From Nesterenkonia populi (GTDB lineage Bacteria; Actinomycetota; Actinomycetes; Actinomycetales; Micrococcaceae): DNA of 64,000 bases. The position numbers were made by a program, and so were the translations under genes. The notes under the pieces are model-generated. The model was not told where the DNA came from, did no database searches, and worked only from the letters and a program-made list of their open reading frames with translations. Below are positions 46,281-54,388 of this stretch, one piece after another (the first letter of the stretch is position 1; each line of letters begins with the position of its first letter). Location of the stretch: assembly GCF_007994735.1 (NCBI RefSeq), contig NZ_VOIL01000001.1:62001-126000 (forward strand), written 5' to 3'.

Positions 46281-47204
46281 TCAGCAGAACCCCCCGATCC
46301 ACTCCCAGGCGGCGGGCCGGGCTGGTGCTGAGGCACGGGTGACCGAGGCGTTCATCAGCCCGTAGGGAAGCACCCCGGCCTCGAACACCTCGTTGGGGTT
46401 CTCCAGGCCGAACGGCTCCAGGTTCACCACGTAGTGGTGGTTGTTCGGCATCTCGAAGCGGATGTCCTCAATCTCGGGAACCGCCTTCAGCACGGCCTCC
46501 CCGGCGGCATAGAGGGTCTGCTGCAGAGAGAGGGAGTGCACCTGGGCGAACTGCTCCAGCACCTGCTGCTTCACTGCGGCGTAGACGGCGTCGAAGTCGC
46601 AGCTCTTCACGTCGAGATCGGCGGAGTAGAGCCACCGGGAGGTGATGTCGGTGGCCATGATCCGATCGGTGACCTCCGGCAGGGTGGTGAACTCATCGCG
46701 GGGGAAGCCGTGGAACTCACTGCCCGTCGACTTCAGCACGGTGAGGTCCTTGAACCCCGCGAGGATGTGGCTCTGGCCGTCCTCTATGGTGACCGCAGCG
46801 GTGCGGACCTCCTGCTTGGAGCGCACAAAGCTGTGGTCGTGCGGGCTGCCGTCCACGCTGATCCGCTCCCAGGGGTAGGAGTCGGCCAGCCAGCGGCCGC
46901 CATCGACCTGCGGGTATTCGGTGAAATGCTCCCCCAGGGTGAGCAGGAACTCCTCCGGTGTGGTGATGCCGTACTTCTTCGCGAAGGCGTAGACGGTGTT
47001 CTTCTGGGTATCGGTGGCGATCACCTCAGCGTTGCCGCCGTGGACATAGCAGTCTCGGTAGTCGCCGCGCAGGAAGCTGGTGACGTTAAGATCCTGGAGG
47101 GTGTGCACTTCGGTGTCCCGGTTCACCCGGACCACCCGCACCTGGGCCTTGCCGTACTGGTTGGGCCCCAGGACGATCTCACTGCTGCGGACGACGTCGG
47201 ACAT
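46281..47204 (-). CDS. Urate oxidase (uricase)
   Basis: 307 residues, the usual length. The tandem T-fold enzyme is recognised from YGKAQVRVVRV (catalytic Lys), NAEVIATDTQKNTVYAFAKK (catalytic Thr-Asp), HSFVRSKQEVRTAAV, LKSTGSEFHGFPRDEFTTLP, then DITSRWLYS and the C-terminal MPNNHHYVVNLEPFGLENPN. It is cofactor-free and converts urate and oxygen to 5-hydroxyisourate and hydrogen peroxide. AAGGAG precedes the ATG. The neighbouring upstream genes encode the next two enzymes. Confidence 0.95.
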   Translation of the reverse strand: MSDVVRSSEIVLGPNQYGKAQVRVVRVNRDTEVHTLQDLNVTSFLRGDYRDCYVHGGNAEVIATDTQKNTVYAFAKKYGITTPEEFLLTLGEHFTEYPQVDGGRWLADSYPWERISVDGSPHDHSFVRSKQEVRTAAVTIEDGQSHILAGFKDLTVLKSTGSEFHGFPRDEFTTLPEVTDRIMATDITSRWLYSADLDVKSCDFDAVYAAVKQQVLEQFAQVHSLSLQQTLYAAGEAVLKAVPEIEDIRFEMPNNHHYVVNLEPFGLENPNEVFEAGVLPYGLMNASVTRASAPARPAAWEWIGGFC

Positions 47205-47247
47205 TGCGGCTCCTTGAGGGACTCGGGTGCGAAAAGGCGGGCGCGGC

Positions 47248-47571
47248 TCAGCTGCCGCGGTAGGTGGAGTAGGCGAAGGGGCTCAGCAGAAGGGGCACGT
47301 GGTAGTGCGCGGCGTCGCCGACGTCGAAGGTGATGACGACCTCGGGGAAGAAGGTCTGCTGCCCGCGGGCGGCGAAGTGCTCCCCGGTGGCGAACCTCAG
47401 CTGGTAGGCCCCGGGATCGAGCGCTTCCGGGCCGAGCTCTCCGATGCGCCCGTCCTCATCGGTGGTGCCCACGGCGATCTGGTCCCCGTTCGGAGCGGCA
47501 AGGACGACGGCGATCCCTGCAGCGGGCAGGCCCGTGGAGTTGTCCAGTACGTGAGTAGTGATGAGGCTCAT
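47248..47571 (-). CDS. 5-Hydroxyisourate hydrolase (transthyretin-like)
   Basis: 107 residues, complete. The N-terminal THVLDNSTGLPA (catalytic His), middle YQLRFATGEHFAARGQQTFF, AAHYHVPLLLSPFAYSTYRG and C-terminal YRGS define the transthyretin-like HIU hydrolase. It opens 5-hydroxyisourate to OHCU. The gene lies 43 bp upstream of uricase, and the purine palindrome ends 14 bp before its ATG, so this is probably the promoter-proximal gene of the hydrolase-uricase-allantoinase-IclR operon. Confidence 0.94.
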   Translation of the reverse strand: MSLITTHVLDNSTGLPAAGIAVVLAAPNGDQIAVGTTDEDGRIGELGPEALDPGAYQLRFATGEHFAARGQQTFFPEVVITFDVGDAAHYHVPLLLSPFAYSTYRGS

Positions 47572-47584
47572 GGCCCCACTGTAT

Positions 47585-47598
47585 GAAACGTGTGTTTC
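47585..47598. promoter_or_regulatory. GAAAC-N4-GTTTC palindrome upstream of the hydroxyisourate hydrolase gene
   Basis: TGAAACGTGTGTTTCA is a perfect 6+6 dyad (47584-47599). It is 14 bp upstream of the ATG, in the gap between the OHCU decarboxylase stop and the hydrolase gene, and is the best copy of the motif found. Confidence 0.65.
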
Positions 47599-47631
47599 AG
47601 CAATGCAACGTCGTCGACGATGCTGCCGGAG

Positions 47632-48126
47632 TCAGTCGGTGATGGCCTCGTCGAGGCGCAGCAGCGCGATCTCGGCCAGCTGCTCGCGGCGGACGCGGTT
47701 CTCTGCCTCGGGGCTGCTGGCCAGGCGCTCGCGCAGCTGGTCCATCATCTCCTCAGGGGTGCGCCCTTTGGCGCGGATGAGGAAGATTCTGTCGAAACGC
47801 TGCTCATACTCCTGGTTGGCCTCGATCCAGGCGAGCCTGGCCTCCTCATCCTCGCTGAGGCCGCCCTGCTCGCGGCGGGAGGCGGCGGCCTCAGCGTCGT
47901 CGCCGGAGACCTTCTCGCCGATGCGGGGATGATGGGCCAGGGCGGCGTCGACCTCCTGGTCGGTCCAGCCCTCGGCGAGCTCGGCGGCGGTTTCCCGCAG
48001 ATCGGCGACGGAGGCGTAGGGGCGGCGGGCGAGGATTCCAGCCCGCCAGGAAGGGATGGGCGCGCAGGTGCTCAGCAGCTCCCCGGCCTGCTCGACCGGC
48101 TCATCATTGAATGCCCCGAGTCTCAC
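47632..48126 (-). CDS. OHCU decarboxylase
   Basis: About 164 residues. GTG at 48126 (VRLGAFNDEPVEQ) follows AGGGGGAG; a longer frame upstream to 48315 has no homology and is rejected. Hallmarks are LGAFNDE at the N-terminus, CAPIPSWRAGILARRPYAS, and HHPRIGEKVSG with the catalytic His, then EARLAWIEANQEYEQRF and FLIRAKGRTPEEMM. It converts OHCU to (S)-allantoin, the third step from urate. It is upstream of and on the same strand as the hydrolase gene, though the palindrome between them may separate two promoters. Confidence 0.93.
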   Translation of the reverse strand: MRLGAFNDEPVEQAGELLSTCAPIPSWRAGILARRPYASVADLRETAAELAEGWTDQEVDAALAHHPRIGEKVSGDDAEAAASRREQGGLSEDEEARLAWIEANQEYEQRFDRIFLIRAKGRTPEEMMDQLRERLASSPEAENRVRREQLAEIALLRLDEAITD

Positions 48127-48217
48127 TGCTCCCCCTTTTCTGTCGAATCCCGCCGGGGGACAGCCCCGGGCTCCACCTTTCGTCAGCGGCCTTCGCCGCT
48201 GCCGCAGAGGACTGCGC

Positions 48218-48364
48218 TCAGCCCTGCTTGTCCTCAGCGGAGTCTGCGGTCTCGGGGGTGGTCTTCTTCCTTGGAACCACCGGGACTGCCCCGGTGGCCA
48301 TGCCGCCCATAGCAACAGGGGCGGAGGCCGTGCTGCCGTTGGACTTGGAGCTCTTCTCAGTCAT
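48218..48364 (-). CDS. Possible 48-residue hypothetical protein
   Basis: ATG at 48364 opens a frame of 48 residues, MTEKSSKSNGSTASAP followed by a Gly/Ala/Met/Val-rich middle and a charged tail ending DSAEDKQG. No domain is recognised. Codon use is typical (G or C in most third positions) and the frame fills most of the gap between the OHCU decarboxylase and metX genes. A GGAG lies too far upstream to be convincing. It may encode a small acidic or unstructured protein, or be spurious. Confidence 0.35.
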   Translation of the reverse strand: MTEKSSKSNGSTASAPVAMGGMATGAVPVVPRKKTTPETADSAEDKQG

Positions 48365-48425
48365 GCGACACACTTTACTCCACTGCGGCGCGGGTCACAC
48401 CCCGGCTTCCGCAGGACGAAATGAC

Positions 48426-49601
48426 TCAGAGGGCCAGTGCCTCACGCATCTCGTCCCCCAGCTGATCAGCACTGGTGAGGAACCCATCGTGGCCGATCGG
48501 CGAGGAGATCACATGCGCCTTCTCCGCGCCCGGGAGCAGCTCGGCGAGCTCGTGGGACTCATGCGGGTAGTAGAGGCGGTCGGAGTCCACTGCGACGACG
48601 AACGCCCGCGCCTGCACCTCAGCCAGCGCCTTCTGCGGCCCCCCGCGGCCGCGGCCGACGTCGTGGCTCATCAGCGCCTCAGCCAGGGTCAGGTACGCAT
48701 TGGGATCGAACCGGGCCGCGAGCTTCTGCCCGTGGTGGTCCATGTAGGACTCCACCTGGTAACGGCCGGTGCGGGCCAGGCTCCGGGCGGAGCCGAAGGG
48801 GTCCTCGGCACCCTGCCGGGCCCGGCCGAAGCGCTCCTGCAGCTCGGAGCCGGTCCGGTAGGTGATGTGGGCGATCCGGCGAGCCAGCCGCAGGCCGGCC
48901 TCGGGCCGGGGGCCGGCGTAGTAGTCGCCGCCGCGGAAGTTCGGGTCGTTGCGGATGGCCAGCACCTGGGCCTGGCCGAAGGAGATCTGCTCAGCCGTCG
49001 ACGCAGCTCCGCAGGCGAACACCCCGACGCCGCCCACCAGCTCAGGGAAGGTCGCCGCCCACTCCAGCGCCCGGGCACCGCCCATGGAGCCGCCGACTAC
49101 GGCGTGCAGCCGGGGCACCCCGAGCTGCTCGAGCAGCCGACGCTCCAGGCGGACCGAGTCCCGGATGGTGACGAACGGGAACCGTGAGCCCCAGGGAACG
49201 CCGGCGCGGTCAGGCGATCCGGGGCCGGTGGAGCCATAGCAGCCGCCCGCCATCGCCGGGGCGATCACGAACCACCTGCCGGTGTCGATGGGGCGGCCAG
49301 GCCCGAGCAGGCCCTCCCACCAGCCGGTCTCCGGGTCCGCGCCGGTGGACGCCACGTGGGTGTCACCGGTGAGGGCGTGGGCGACGAGGATCGCGTTGTC
49401 CCCGGCCTCGTTGAGCTGCCCCCAGGTCTCGTAGGCCAGCGTCACCTGCGGCAGCTGTCCGCCGGTCTCGAACTCGAAGGCTCCCAGCTCGGCGGTGCGC
49501 AGGGCCCCGCCGGGACGGTGGCCGTAGTCGTTCGGCAGCGGGGCGGCGGGCCTGGCGGAGCCCTGGTGGGGCGCGCCGGCGGCAGGGGTCTGGGTCAGCA
49601 C
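48426..49601 (-). CDS. metX: Homoserine O-acetyltransferase
   Basis: 391 residues of the alpha/beta-hydrolase MetX family. Motifs are YETWGQLNEAGDNAILVAHALTG, GPGRPIDTGRWFVIAPAMAGGCYGSTGP, RDSVRLERRLLEQLGV, the nucleophile elbow VVGGSMGGARALEW (Ser), and the C-terminal Asp/His in VDSDRLYYPHE and SPIGHDGFL. It acetylates homoserine, the first committed step of methionine synthesis. The start is GTG at 49601, 9 bp after the MetY-like gene, so both are read from the riboswitch-controlled transcript. Confidence 0.93.
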   Translation of the reverse strand: MLTQTPAAGAPHQGSARPAAPLPNDYGHRPGGALRTAELGAFEFETGGQLPQVTLAYETWGQLNEAGDNAILVAHALTGDTHVASTGADPETGWWEGLLGPGRPIDTGRWFVIAPAMAGGCYGSTGPGSPDRAGVPWGSRFPFVTIRDSVRLERRLLEQLGVPRLHAVVGGSMGGARALEWAATFPELVGGVGVFACGAASTAEQISFGQAQVLAIRNDPNFRGGDYYAGPRPEAGLRLARRIAHITYRTGSELQERFGRARQGAEDPFGSARSLARTGRYQVESYMDHHGQKLAARFDPNAYLTLAEALMSHDVGRGRGGPQKALAEVQARAFVVAVDSDRLYYPHESHELAELLPGAEKAHVISSPIGHDGFLTSADQLGDEMREALAL

Positions 49602-49610
49602 GGCTATACC

Positions 49611-50732
49611 CTAAGCCAGGGCCCCGGCGGGCGTCGCAGAAAGACCTGCGTGGGCCTCCAGGGCGGCGTCGAGGTCCGCAATCAGGTCATCGGCGTGCTC
49701 CAGGCCGATGAACAGCCGCACCATGCCCGGGCGGATGCCCGCGGCCTGCCGCTGCTCTTCGCTGAGCCGGGAATGCGTGGTGACCGCGGGCCGGCCGGCG
49801 AGCGCCCGGATGCCGCCGGTGCTGCTGCGCCGGGCGAAGACCCGCAGCGCACGCGTCAGCCCGTTCGCGGCGGCCAGCTGCTCCTCGACGCGGCGTCCGG
49901 CGCTGACCTCGAAGGACACCACCGCACCGGCCCCGGCGGGCAGGTAGTCCCGGGCCCGTTCGGCGCAGGGGCTGGCCTCCAGTCCGGAATAATAGGTCCG
50001 GTGCACGCCGGGGTGGGCCTGCAGGTGCTCCGCGACCCGCTGCGCGGTGCTGGTCTGCTGGCGGATCCGGGCGGCCAGGGATTCCAGCCCTCGGGTGACC
50101 TCCGCGGCGACGACGTCGGGCAGCCGGATCTGCTGCGGGTAGCCGTGGGGTGCCCGGGTGAGCTGCTCCCGGGGCGCGGGCTCCACGGTGCCGGCGTCGA
50201 CGATGACGCCTCCGGCCTGGCCGCCGCGGCCTGCGAGCAGGTCGAGGCTGGTGTGGACGACCAGGTCAGCGCCCTGCTCGACCGGCCGGGCGAGGTAGGG
50301 GGAGGCCAGGGTGTTGTCGATGATCAGTGCGGCGTCGGCCTGCCGGGCGAGCTCGGCGACCTCGTTGAAGGCGAGCACGTCGCCGCGCGGGTCTGCGATG
50401 GTCTCGGCGAGCAGGGCGGCGGTGTCAGGGCCGAGGTGCGCGGCCCAGGAGGCAGCGTCGTCGGGGTCCTGGACCACCTCGGCCTGGACCCCGTACTGGG
50501 GCAGGGCCTCGGCGAACACCGCACGGTGACGGGCGTACAGGGATGGGGTGACGACGATGCTCGCCCCCGGCTCTGCCACGTGCAGCACCGCGAGGGCGAG
50601 GGCGTCGGGGCCGTCGGCGACGGCGCGTGCCTGCTGCCCGGACTCCAGGGCGGCGAGCGCCTGCTCAAGAGCGGCGGTGGGGGTGTCGGCGTGGTCGGCT
50701 GCCTGGAGCAGCCGGGTCTCAAACTCGGTCAT
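49611..50732 (-). CDS. MetY/MetB-like PLP-fold protein lacking the PLP lysine
   Basis: 373 residues aligning with Cys/Met-metabolism PLP enzymes: TPTAALEQALAALESGQQAR near the N-terminus, IDNTLASPYLARPVEQGADLVVH in the middle, and RPAVTTHSRLSEEQRQAAGI and MVRLFIGLE at the end. After DLVVH the family has SATK-Y-GGH with the PLP lysine; here the text is TSLDLLAGRGG, with Asp at the Lys position. The N-terminus is also shortened, lacking the first strand before the usual NPT motif. The frame is intact and a ribosome binding site (GAGGAA) is present. It is encoded between the riboswitch and metX, where MetY (O-acetylhomoserine sulfhydrylase) is expected, but classical PLP chemistry appears impossible. 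Confidence 0.8.
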   Translation of the reverse strand: MTEFETRLLQAADHADTPTAALEQALAALESGQQARAVADGPDALALAVLHVAEPGASIVVTPSLYARHRAVFAEALPQYGVQAEVVQDPDDAASWAAHLGPDTAALLAETIADPRGDVLAFNEVAELARQADAALIIDNTLASPYLARPVEQGADLVVHTSLDLLAGRGGQAGGVIVDAGTVEPAPREQLTRAPHGYPQQIRLPDVVAAEVTRGLESLAARIRQQTSTAQRVAEHLQAHPGVHRTYYSGLEASPCAERARDYLPAGAGAVVSFEVSAGRRVEEQLAAANGLTRALRVFARRSSTGGIRALAGRPAVTTHSRLSEEQRQAAGIRPGMVRLFIGLEHADDLIADLDAALEAHAGLSATPAGALA

Positions 50733-50829
50733 GCAGGTTCCTCGTATGTTCTCAAGACCCGCACCTGCGAACAGCTCGGCCGGTGGGCCTGAGCTGCGCT
50801 GGGAAGGTCCGCGCTTGCCGGCCCCGGTC

Positions 50830-50925
50830 TGGAGTCGGCCAGGTCATCACCCGGGGCACCCCACCGCGAACTGGAGGGTTGCCGGCCAGCAAACCGGGGT
50901 TTGGCACTGGCACTCTTGACCTTGG
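50830..50925 (-). ncRNA. SAM-IV-type riboswitch
   Basis: On the minus strand the leader of the MetY-like/metX operon carries the actinobacterial SAM-IV core: GGTCAAGAGTGCCAG at the 5' side, a hairpin arm AACCCCGGTTTG, the conserved CTGGCCGGCAACCCTCC, then GCGGTGGGGTGCCCCGGGTG and closing TGATGACC, which pairs with the initial GGTCA as P1. The start codon is about 100 bases downstream, leaving room for an expression platform. SAM binding is expected to shut off methionine synthesis. Boundaries are approximate. Confidence 0.85.
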
Positions 50926-50955
50926 GACAAGTCTGCCGGAAGTCAGCGCTCACAT

Positions 50956-52731
50956 TCAAGTGCGACGTGCGGCGTCCAGGATGTGGGAGGCCGCGGCGTC
51001 AGCGTCGGCCAGGGTGCTGGCGGTGGTGCGCGGGCCTCCCCCGGCCTCCGCGGCGATGGCGGTGCCCCACTGGGCGGAGGAGAGCTGCAGGCCCAGCACA
51101 TGGACGGGCTGCGCCTCGCCGCTGCGGCTGATCAGCCGGTGCGGACGTGGTGTGACGTCGAAGCCCTTGTGCTCGGCGCCGGCGAGGCTCGCCGGGCGGG
51201 CGAGCCCGCTGCGCAGCAGCCCCTGAATCAGCGGGGAGCCGGACTGGCCGACCCTGTTGGGCGGCATCATCGCCTCCACCAGGTGCTGTGCGGCGTGCTG
51301 GGCGCCGGCCACCTGCGGGGAGACTGCCGTGAACACGTCCTGTGCGGCGTCGATGGTGTAGACGGGGCTGGGCCCGAGGATCTCGACGACGCCGGCACGC
51401 ACCAGCGCCGCCAGCTCCTCGGTCCGCTGGACCGGCGCGCCGGAGGCGAGTCCCTCCACCAGCGGCTCGAACCAGGCTTCCACCTGAGCAGCACGGCTGG
51501 TCGCGCTGATGCGCCCTTCCATCAGCAGGGCCTTGAGGACGAACCGGGCGGCATGGAGGGTCTTGACCGCCATCTTCTCCGGCGAGCCGCTGGCCGCCGC
51601 AGAGGAGGCGGCATCCTCCTCCAACCAGCTGAGCACGGCGGCCCGGTGCTCCTGCGCGCTGCCGAAGCCTGTGCCGGCGAAGGGCGCGGCGTAGGAACGG
51701 GGGTCGAAGCTGCCGTCACCGCCGAATGACCGATGGGTGGCCTGCACGTCGGCGAGGATGAGGGGCCAGAGCTGCTGCTCGAAGTCCAGCTGCCCGTGCT
51801 GCTGAGCGAGCTTCTCCGCGGCCTCGGGGGTGAAGCGGGTGAGCTCCGCGCCCTGCGGCACGAAGCCTGGGGCGTCTGTCTTGGCACGGTAAGGGGTGCC
51901 GCGGCGGGCGCCGGCCACCAGCCGAGGCTCCTGCCCGGAGGGGACGTAGCGCAGCCGCTGGCCCGGGGCGGCGCCGCGAACCTCCTGGAAGCTCCCGCCG
52001 CGGCCCACGGTGACGGCGATCATCAGGTCGAAGAAGTTCAGTCCCATGCCTCGGACCAGCACGTTCTCCCCGGCGGGCAGGGCGACGAGGTCCACATCAG
52101 TGGGGACAGCCGGCGGCTGGTAGTGGAGACCGTGCTGGGCGGCCTGCTCAGCGAGCGCCGCACGGGCGGGGTCGGTGCTGAGGTCCGCCTCCACGTGGCC
52201 GAGGCTGAGCACAGCGGCGTCAGCCCGCTCGACCTTCCCGGGGAGTCCGAGGGCGAGTCCGGGCCCGCAGGAGTCGCGGCCGCTGAGGCTCAGGACTGGG
52301 TCCTGCCTCTGCTCGACGACGACGCCGGCTTGGTCGAGGGCCTCAGCCACGCGCTGGTGCAGCCGGGTGAGGTACTGCCCGTACTCGGCGCGGGAGGGGA
52401 ACCATGTGCCCTCTTGGTCGCGGGCGTCGTCGTGGTCTCCATGCTCCCGCCACCAGTCGAGGAAGCTGGCGGAGCAGGAGGACGCCGGGAGCTCCTCCTG
52501 GGTGGCGCCGACGGGCGACGCGGTGGGGAACGCTGCCGGGGTGTTCATCAGATAGAGCGACGACTGGCTCGGCTCCCAGACCTTCCCGGGCCCGTGCGGG
52601 GCGGGGTCCGCGATGAGCACTCGCAGCCCGCGGGCCGGGACCCCGTCGCGTTCGACACGGGCCAGCAGCCGCTCGAGGAAGGATATTCCGCGGGGGCCTG
52701 CGCCGACGACGGCGATCACGTACTCAGTCAC
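50956..52731 (-). CDS. FAD/NAD(P)-binding protein (FAD_NAD_binding_9 type)
   Basis: About 591 residues. The N-terminal dinucleotide fold EYVIAVVGAGPRGISFLERL (GxGxxG) is followed by LLARV...LRVLIADPAPHGPGKVW and SLYLMNTPAAF, typical of the PF13454 family. LVRGMGLNFFDLMIAVTVGRG in the middle is a second family signature. Function is not established for the family; members are predicted flavoprotein oxidoreductases or hydroxylase-like proteins. The start is uncertain: GTG 52731 is preferred to the TTG at 52740. It is 31 bp upstream of the riboswitch on the same strand and is not clearly linked to methionine. Confidence 0.85.
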   Translation of the reverse strand: MTEYVIAVVGAGPRGISFLERLLARVERDGVPARGLRVLIADPAPHGPGKVWEPSQSSLYLMNTPAAFPTASPVGATQEELPASSCSASFLDWWREHGDHDDARDQEGTWFPSRAEYGQYLTRLHQRVAEALDQAGVVVEQRQDPVLSLSGRDSCGPGLALGLPGKVERADAAVLSLGHVEADLSTDPARAALAEQAAQHGLHYQPPAVPTDVDLVALPAGENVLVRGMGLNFFDLMIAVTVGRGGSFQEVRGAAPGQRLRYVPSGQEPRLVAGARRGTPYRAKTDAPGFVPQGAELTRFTPEAAEKLAQQHGQLDFEQQLWPLILADVQATHRSFGGDGSFDPRSYAAPFAGTGFGSAQEHRAAVLSWLEEDAASSAAASGSPEKMAVKTLHAARFVLKALLMEGRISATSRAAQVEAWFEPLVEGLASGAPVQRTEELAALVRAGVVEILGPSPVYTIDAAQDVFTAVSPQVAGAQHAAQHLVEAMMPPNRVGQSGSPLIQGLLRSGLARPASLAGAEHKGFDVTPRPHRLISRSGEAQPVHVLGLQLSSAQWGTAIAAEAGGGPRTTASTLADADAAASHILDAARRT

Positions 52732-52849
52732 GGCCCACAAGCCTACTGTTGCGCTCGAGGACTCCGCGGCGGGGCGTGCTTTGCTCAGCGGCGCGGTGGC
52801 CGCTACCCTGGATAGGCACGGATTCCGGGCGACCGGTGTCCGCTGTGAA

Positions 52850-52938
52850 GGAGGCGTGCCGGAGCGGCCGAACGGACTTCACTGCTAATGAAGGATCCTC
52901 TTAATCGGGGATCGGGGGTTCAAATCCCCCCGCCTCCG
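52850..52938 (+). tRNA. tRNA-Ser (anticodon GCU)
   Basis: The acceptor arm GGAGGCG pairs with CGCCTCC. The anticodon arm CTTCA-CTGCTAA-TGAAG gives anticodon GCT (read GCU). A long variable arm follows, as in tRNA-Ser, and the T arm is GGGGG-TTCAAAT-CCCCC. The discriminator is G and the next bases are CA, so full CCA is not encoded. It is complete and adjacent to the left end of an integrated element, whose core repeat covers its 3' part. Confidence 0.93.
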
Positions 52939-52942
52939 CAGC
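52906..52942 (+). repeat. attL core repeat (37 bp)
   Basis: Exact copy of 60510-60546. It spans the T arm and acceptor 3' side of the tRNA-Ser gene and is the crossover region of a tyrosine recombinase that regenerates the tRNA. Confidence 0.9.
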
Positions 52943-52943
52943 T

Positions 52944-52990
52944 ACCCCCGTCTGACTAGGAGTTTTCCTAGATCAGGCGGGGGTTTTGCG
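52944..52990 (+). terminator. Rho-independent terminator after tRNA-Ser
   Basis: A stem built from CCCCCGTCTGA-CTAGGA and TCCTAG-A-TCAGGCGGGGG with a short loop is followed by TTTT. It lies directly after the tRNA but just inside the element, so the element brings its own terminator for the tRNA transcript. Confidence 0.8.
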
Positions 52991-53005
52991 TCTCCACAGC
53001 CTCCG

Positions 53006-53030
53006 ACCTACGCGGAAAACTACGCGGTAA
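53006..53030 (+). repeat. Arm-type repeat, left copy (25 bp)
   Basis: A 25-bp sequence made of two tandem near-copies of CTACGCGG. It recurs exactly and in the same orientation at 60366-60390 near the other end of the element. It ends a few bases after the integrase stop. Probably integrase arm-binding sites. Confidence 0.65.
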
Positions 53031-53035
53031 CTGCT

Positions 53036-54280
53036 TCAAACTGCCTTGAGCTTGCGGGCTGAGGCGGCCTCGAACATCCCCGACACATCAGCCAAGTCCG
53101 TGTAGGACTTGCGGTTCATTTCAGCATCATGACCGAAGAATGCCGCTCGGACAGCCTCCGGCACCTTGTCCAGGAACATCGTGTTCAACGTCGCCCTCCA
53201 GACGTGCGATCGCTCTGTCCTCAGCAGCTCGATCCCCAGCTCGTCGGCCAACTCGGAGTAGAGGTCGGCAACAGCCTGACGGCAGTTGCGGGGCTCCCAG
53301 CGCTTCTCTGCGTTGCTGGGGGAACCGATGACGTAGCCAGCCCCACCAGCCTCGTTGCGGCGCTTCAACAGCCGCCCGGCCACGTCCGCATTGAGAACAG
53401 GCACCCGGCGACCCCTGCCCGTCTTGGAGATGTCCGGCGTGACCTCGACGAAGATTTTGCCGTCGTCGGTCACTTCGATGTGATCAGTCCAGGTGACCTG
53501 CGTGCCCTCGCTGATCCGTAGACCAGTAGCTGCCTGCAACAGGGTCAAGTCGATGGCGTTCTGAGCCTTGGCGATGCGGTCGGCCTGGCTCCATCTGCCG
53601 CGCTTCGGCGGTTCCAGATAATCCGCCGGATTCAGGCTCAGCAGATGCTCGATCACCCGGTCATAGTCAGCCTGGGCCAACGACTTGCCGCCGCGAATCT
53701 GATCAGGCTTCGGGCCTATGAGGTCCTTGTCGGCGATGCCTGCCAGCGGGTCCCCGGCCAGCAGGTCATCGCGCCGGAGCTGACCGGACACGTACTTGCC
53801 CAGTACCGTCCTGGCCTGCTTCGCAGAGGCGTAGCCGTGTAGCTCGGCGATCTCCCGCAGACAGCGCTCATAGGGTCGCGCCTTGGCCCCTCGCTCGATG
53901 GTGTGCTGCCGCAGGCTGTGCTGGTGTGTATGCCCTTTGCAGTCCCCCAGCAGCAGGCCCAGAAGCTCTGTGTAACGGGTCCGGGTGCTCTCCTTCAGAT
54001 CGGTCTTGGCGATGGCTTCGCGGCTCACCTGGTCGGCGTAGCCGCCTAGATTGTCCGTTCTTCGCCAATCGCCCGTGCTGCTGAGCAAGTCCTCGGCGAT
54101 ACGCTTGGCCTTCGCTCGTACTTCACCTTTGGTCGCCGCCTGCGTGCGTGACCTCTTGACCTGGCCGTCAAGCAGGCGGACGTATCAGTCAAGCTTCCAC
54201 GGGCCGGTCTTGTCATCGCGGTACGGAGTCGACTTATCAATGGAATGCTGACCAGGGGCCAACGCAGATTTCTTAGGCAT
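53036..54280 (-). pseudogene. Tyrosine-recombinase integrase interrupted by an in-frame TGA
   Basis: The frame from ATG 54280 reads MPKKSALAPGQHSIDKSTPY, then ends at TGA (54187-54185) after 31 codons (KTGPWKLD*), and continues in the same frame as YVRLLDGQVKRSRTQAAT through the whole integrase to 53036. The position fits a Trp lost by a single TGG-to-TGA change. The catalytic domain is otherwise intact: Arg in TGLRISEGTQ, a basic strand TGRGRRVPVL, His-x-x-Arg in SHVWRATLNTM, and Tyr in GHDAEMNRKSYTDL. An internal restart (for example at 54088) would lack about 64 N-terminal residues that normally bind arm sites. The element is therefore probably immobile unless there is readthrough or restart. 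Confidence 0.82.
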
Positions 54281-54388
54281 AGCTCTCATTATGCGTAGTT
54301 TTTCAACGGGGTTCAATAGTCCACTGCCAAACCCACCCGGAGCCGGGAGAAGGTGCGGAGGGCACCGGCGCGCTATTCAGCGCTCCGA

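Noticed and set aside
54185..54187. The integrase TGA as a selenocysteine codon
   Set aside because: Tyrosine recombinases do not use selenocysteine, no selenium-insertion structure was noticed, and a Trp codon one base away explains it.
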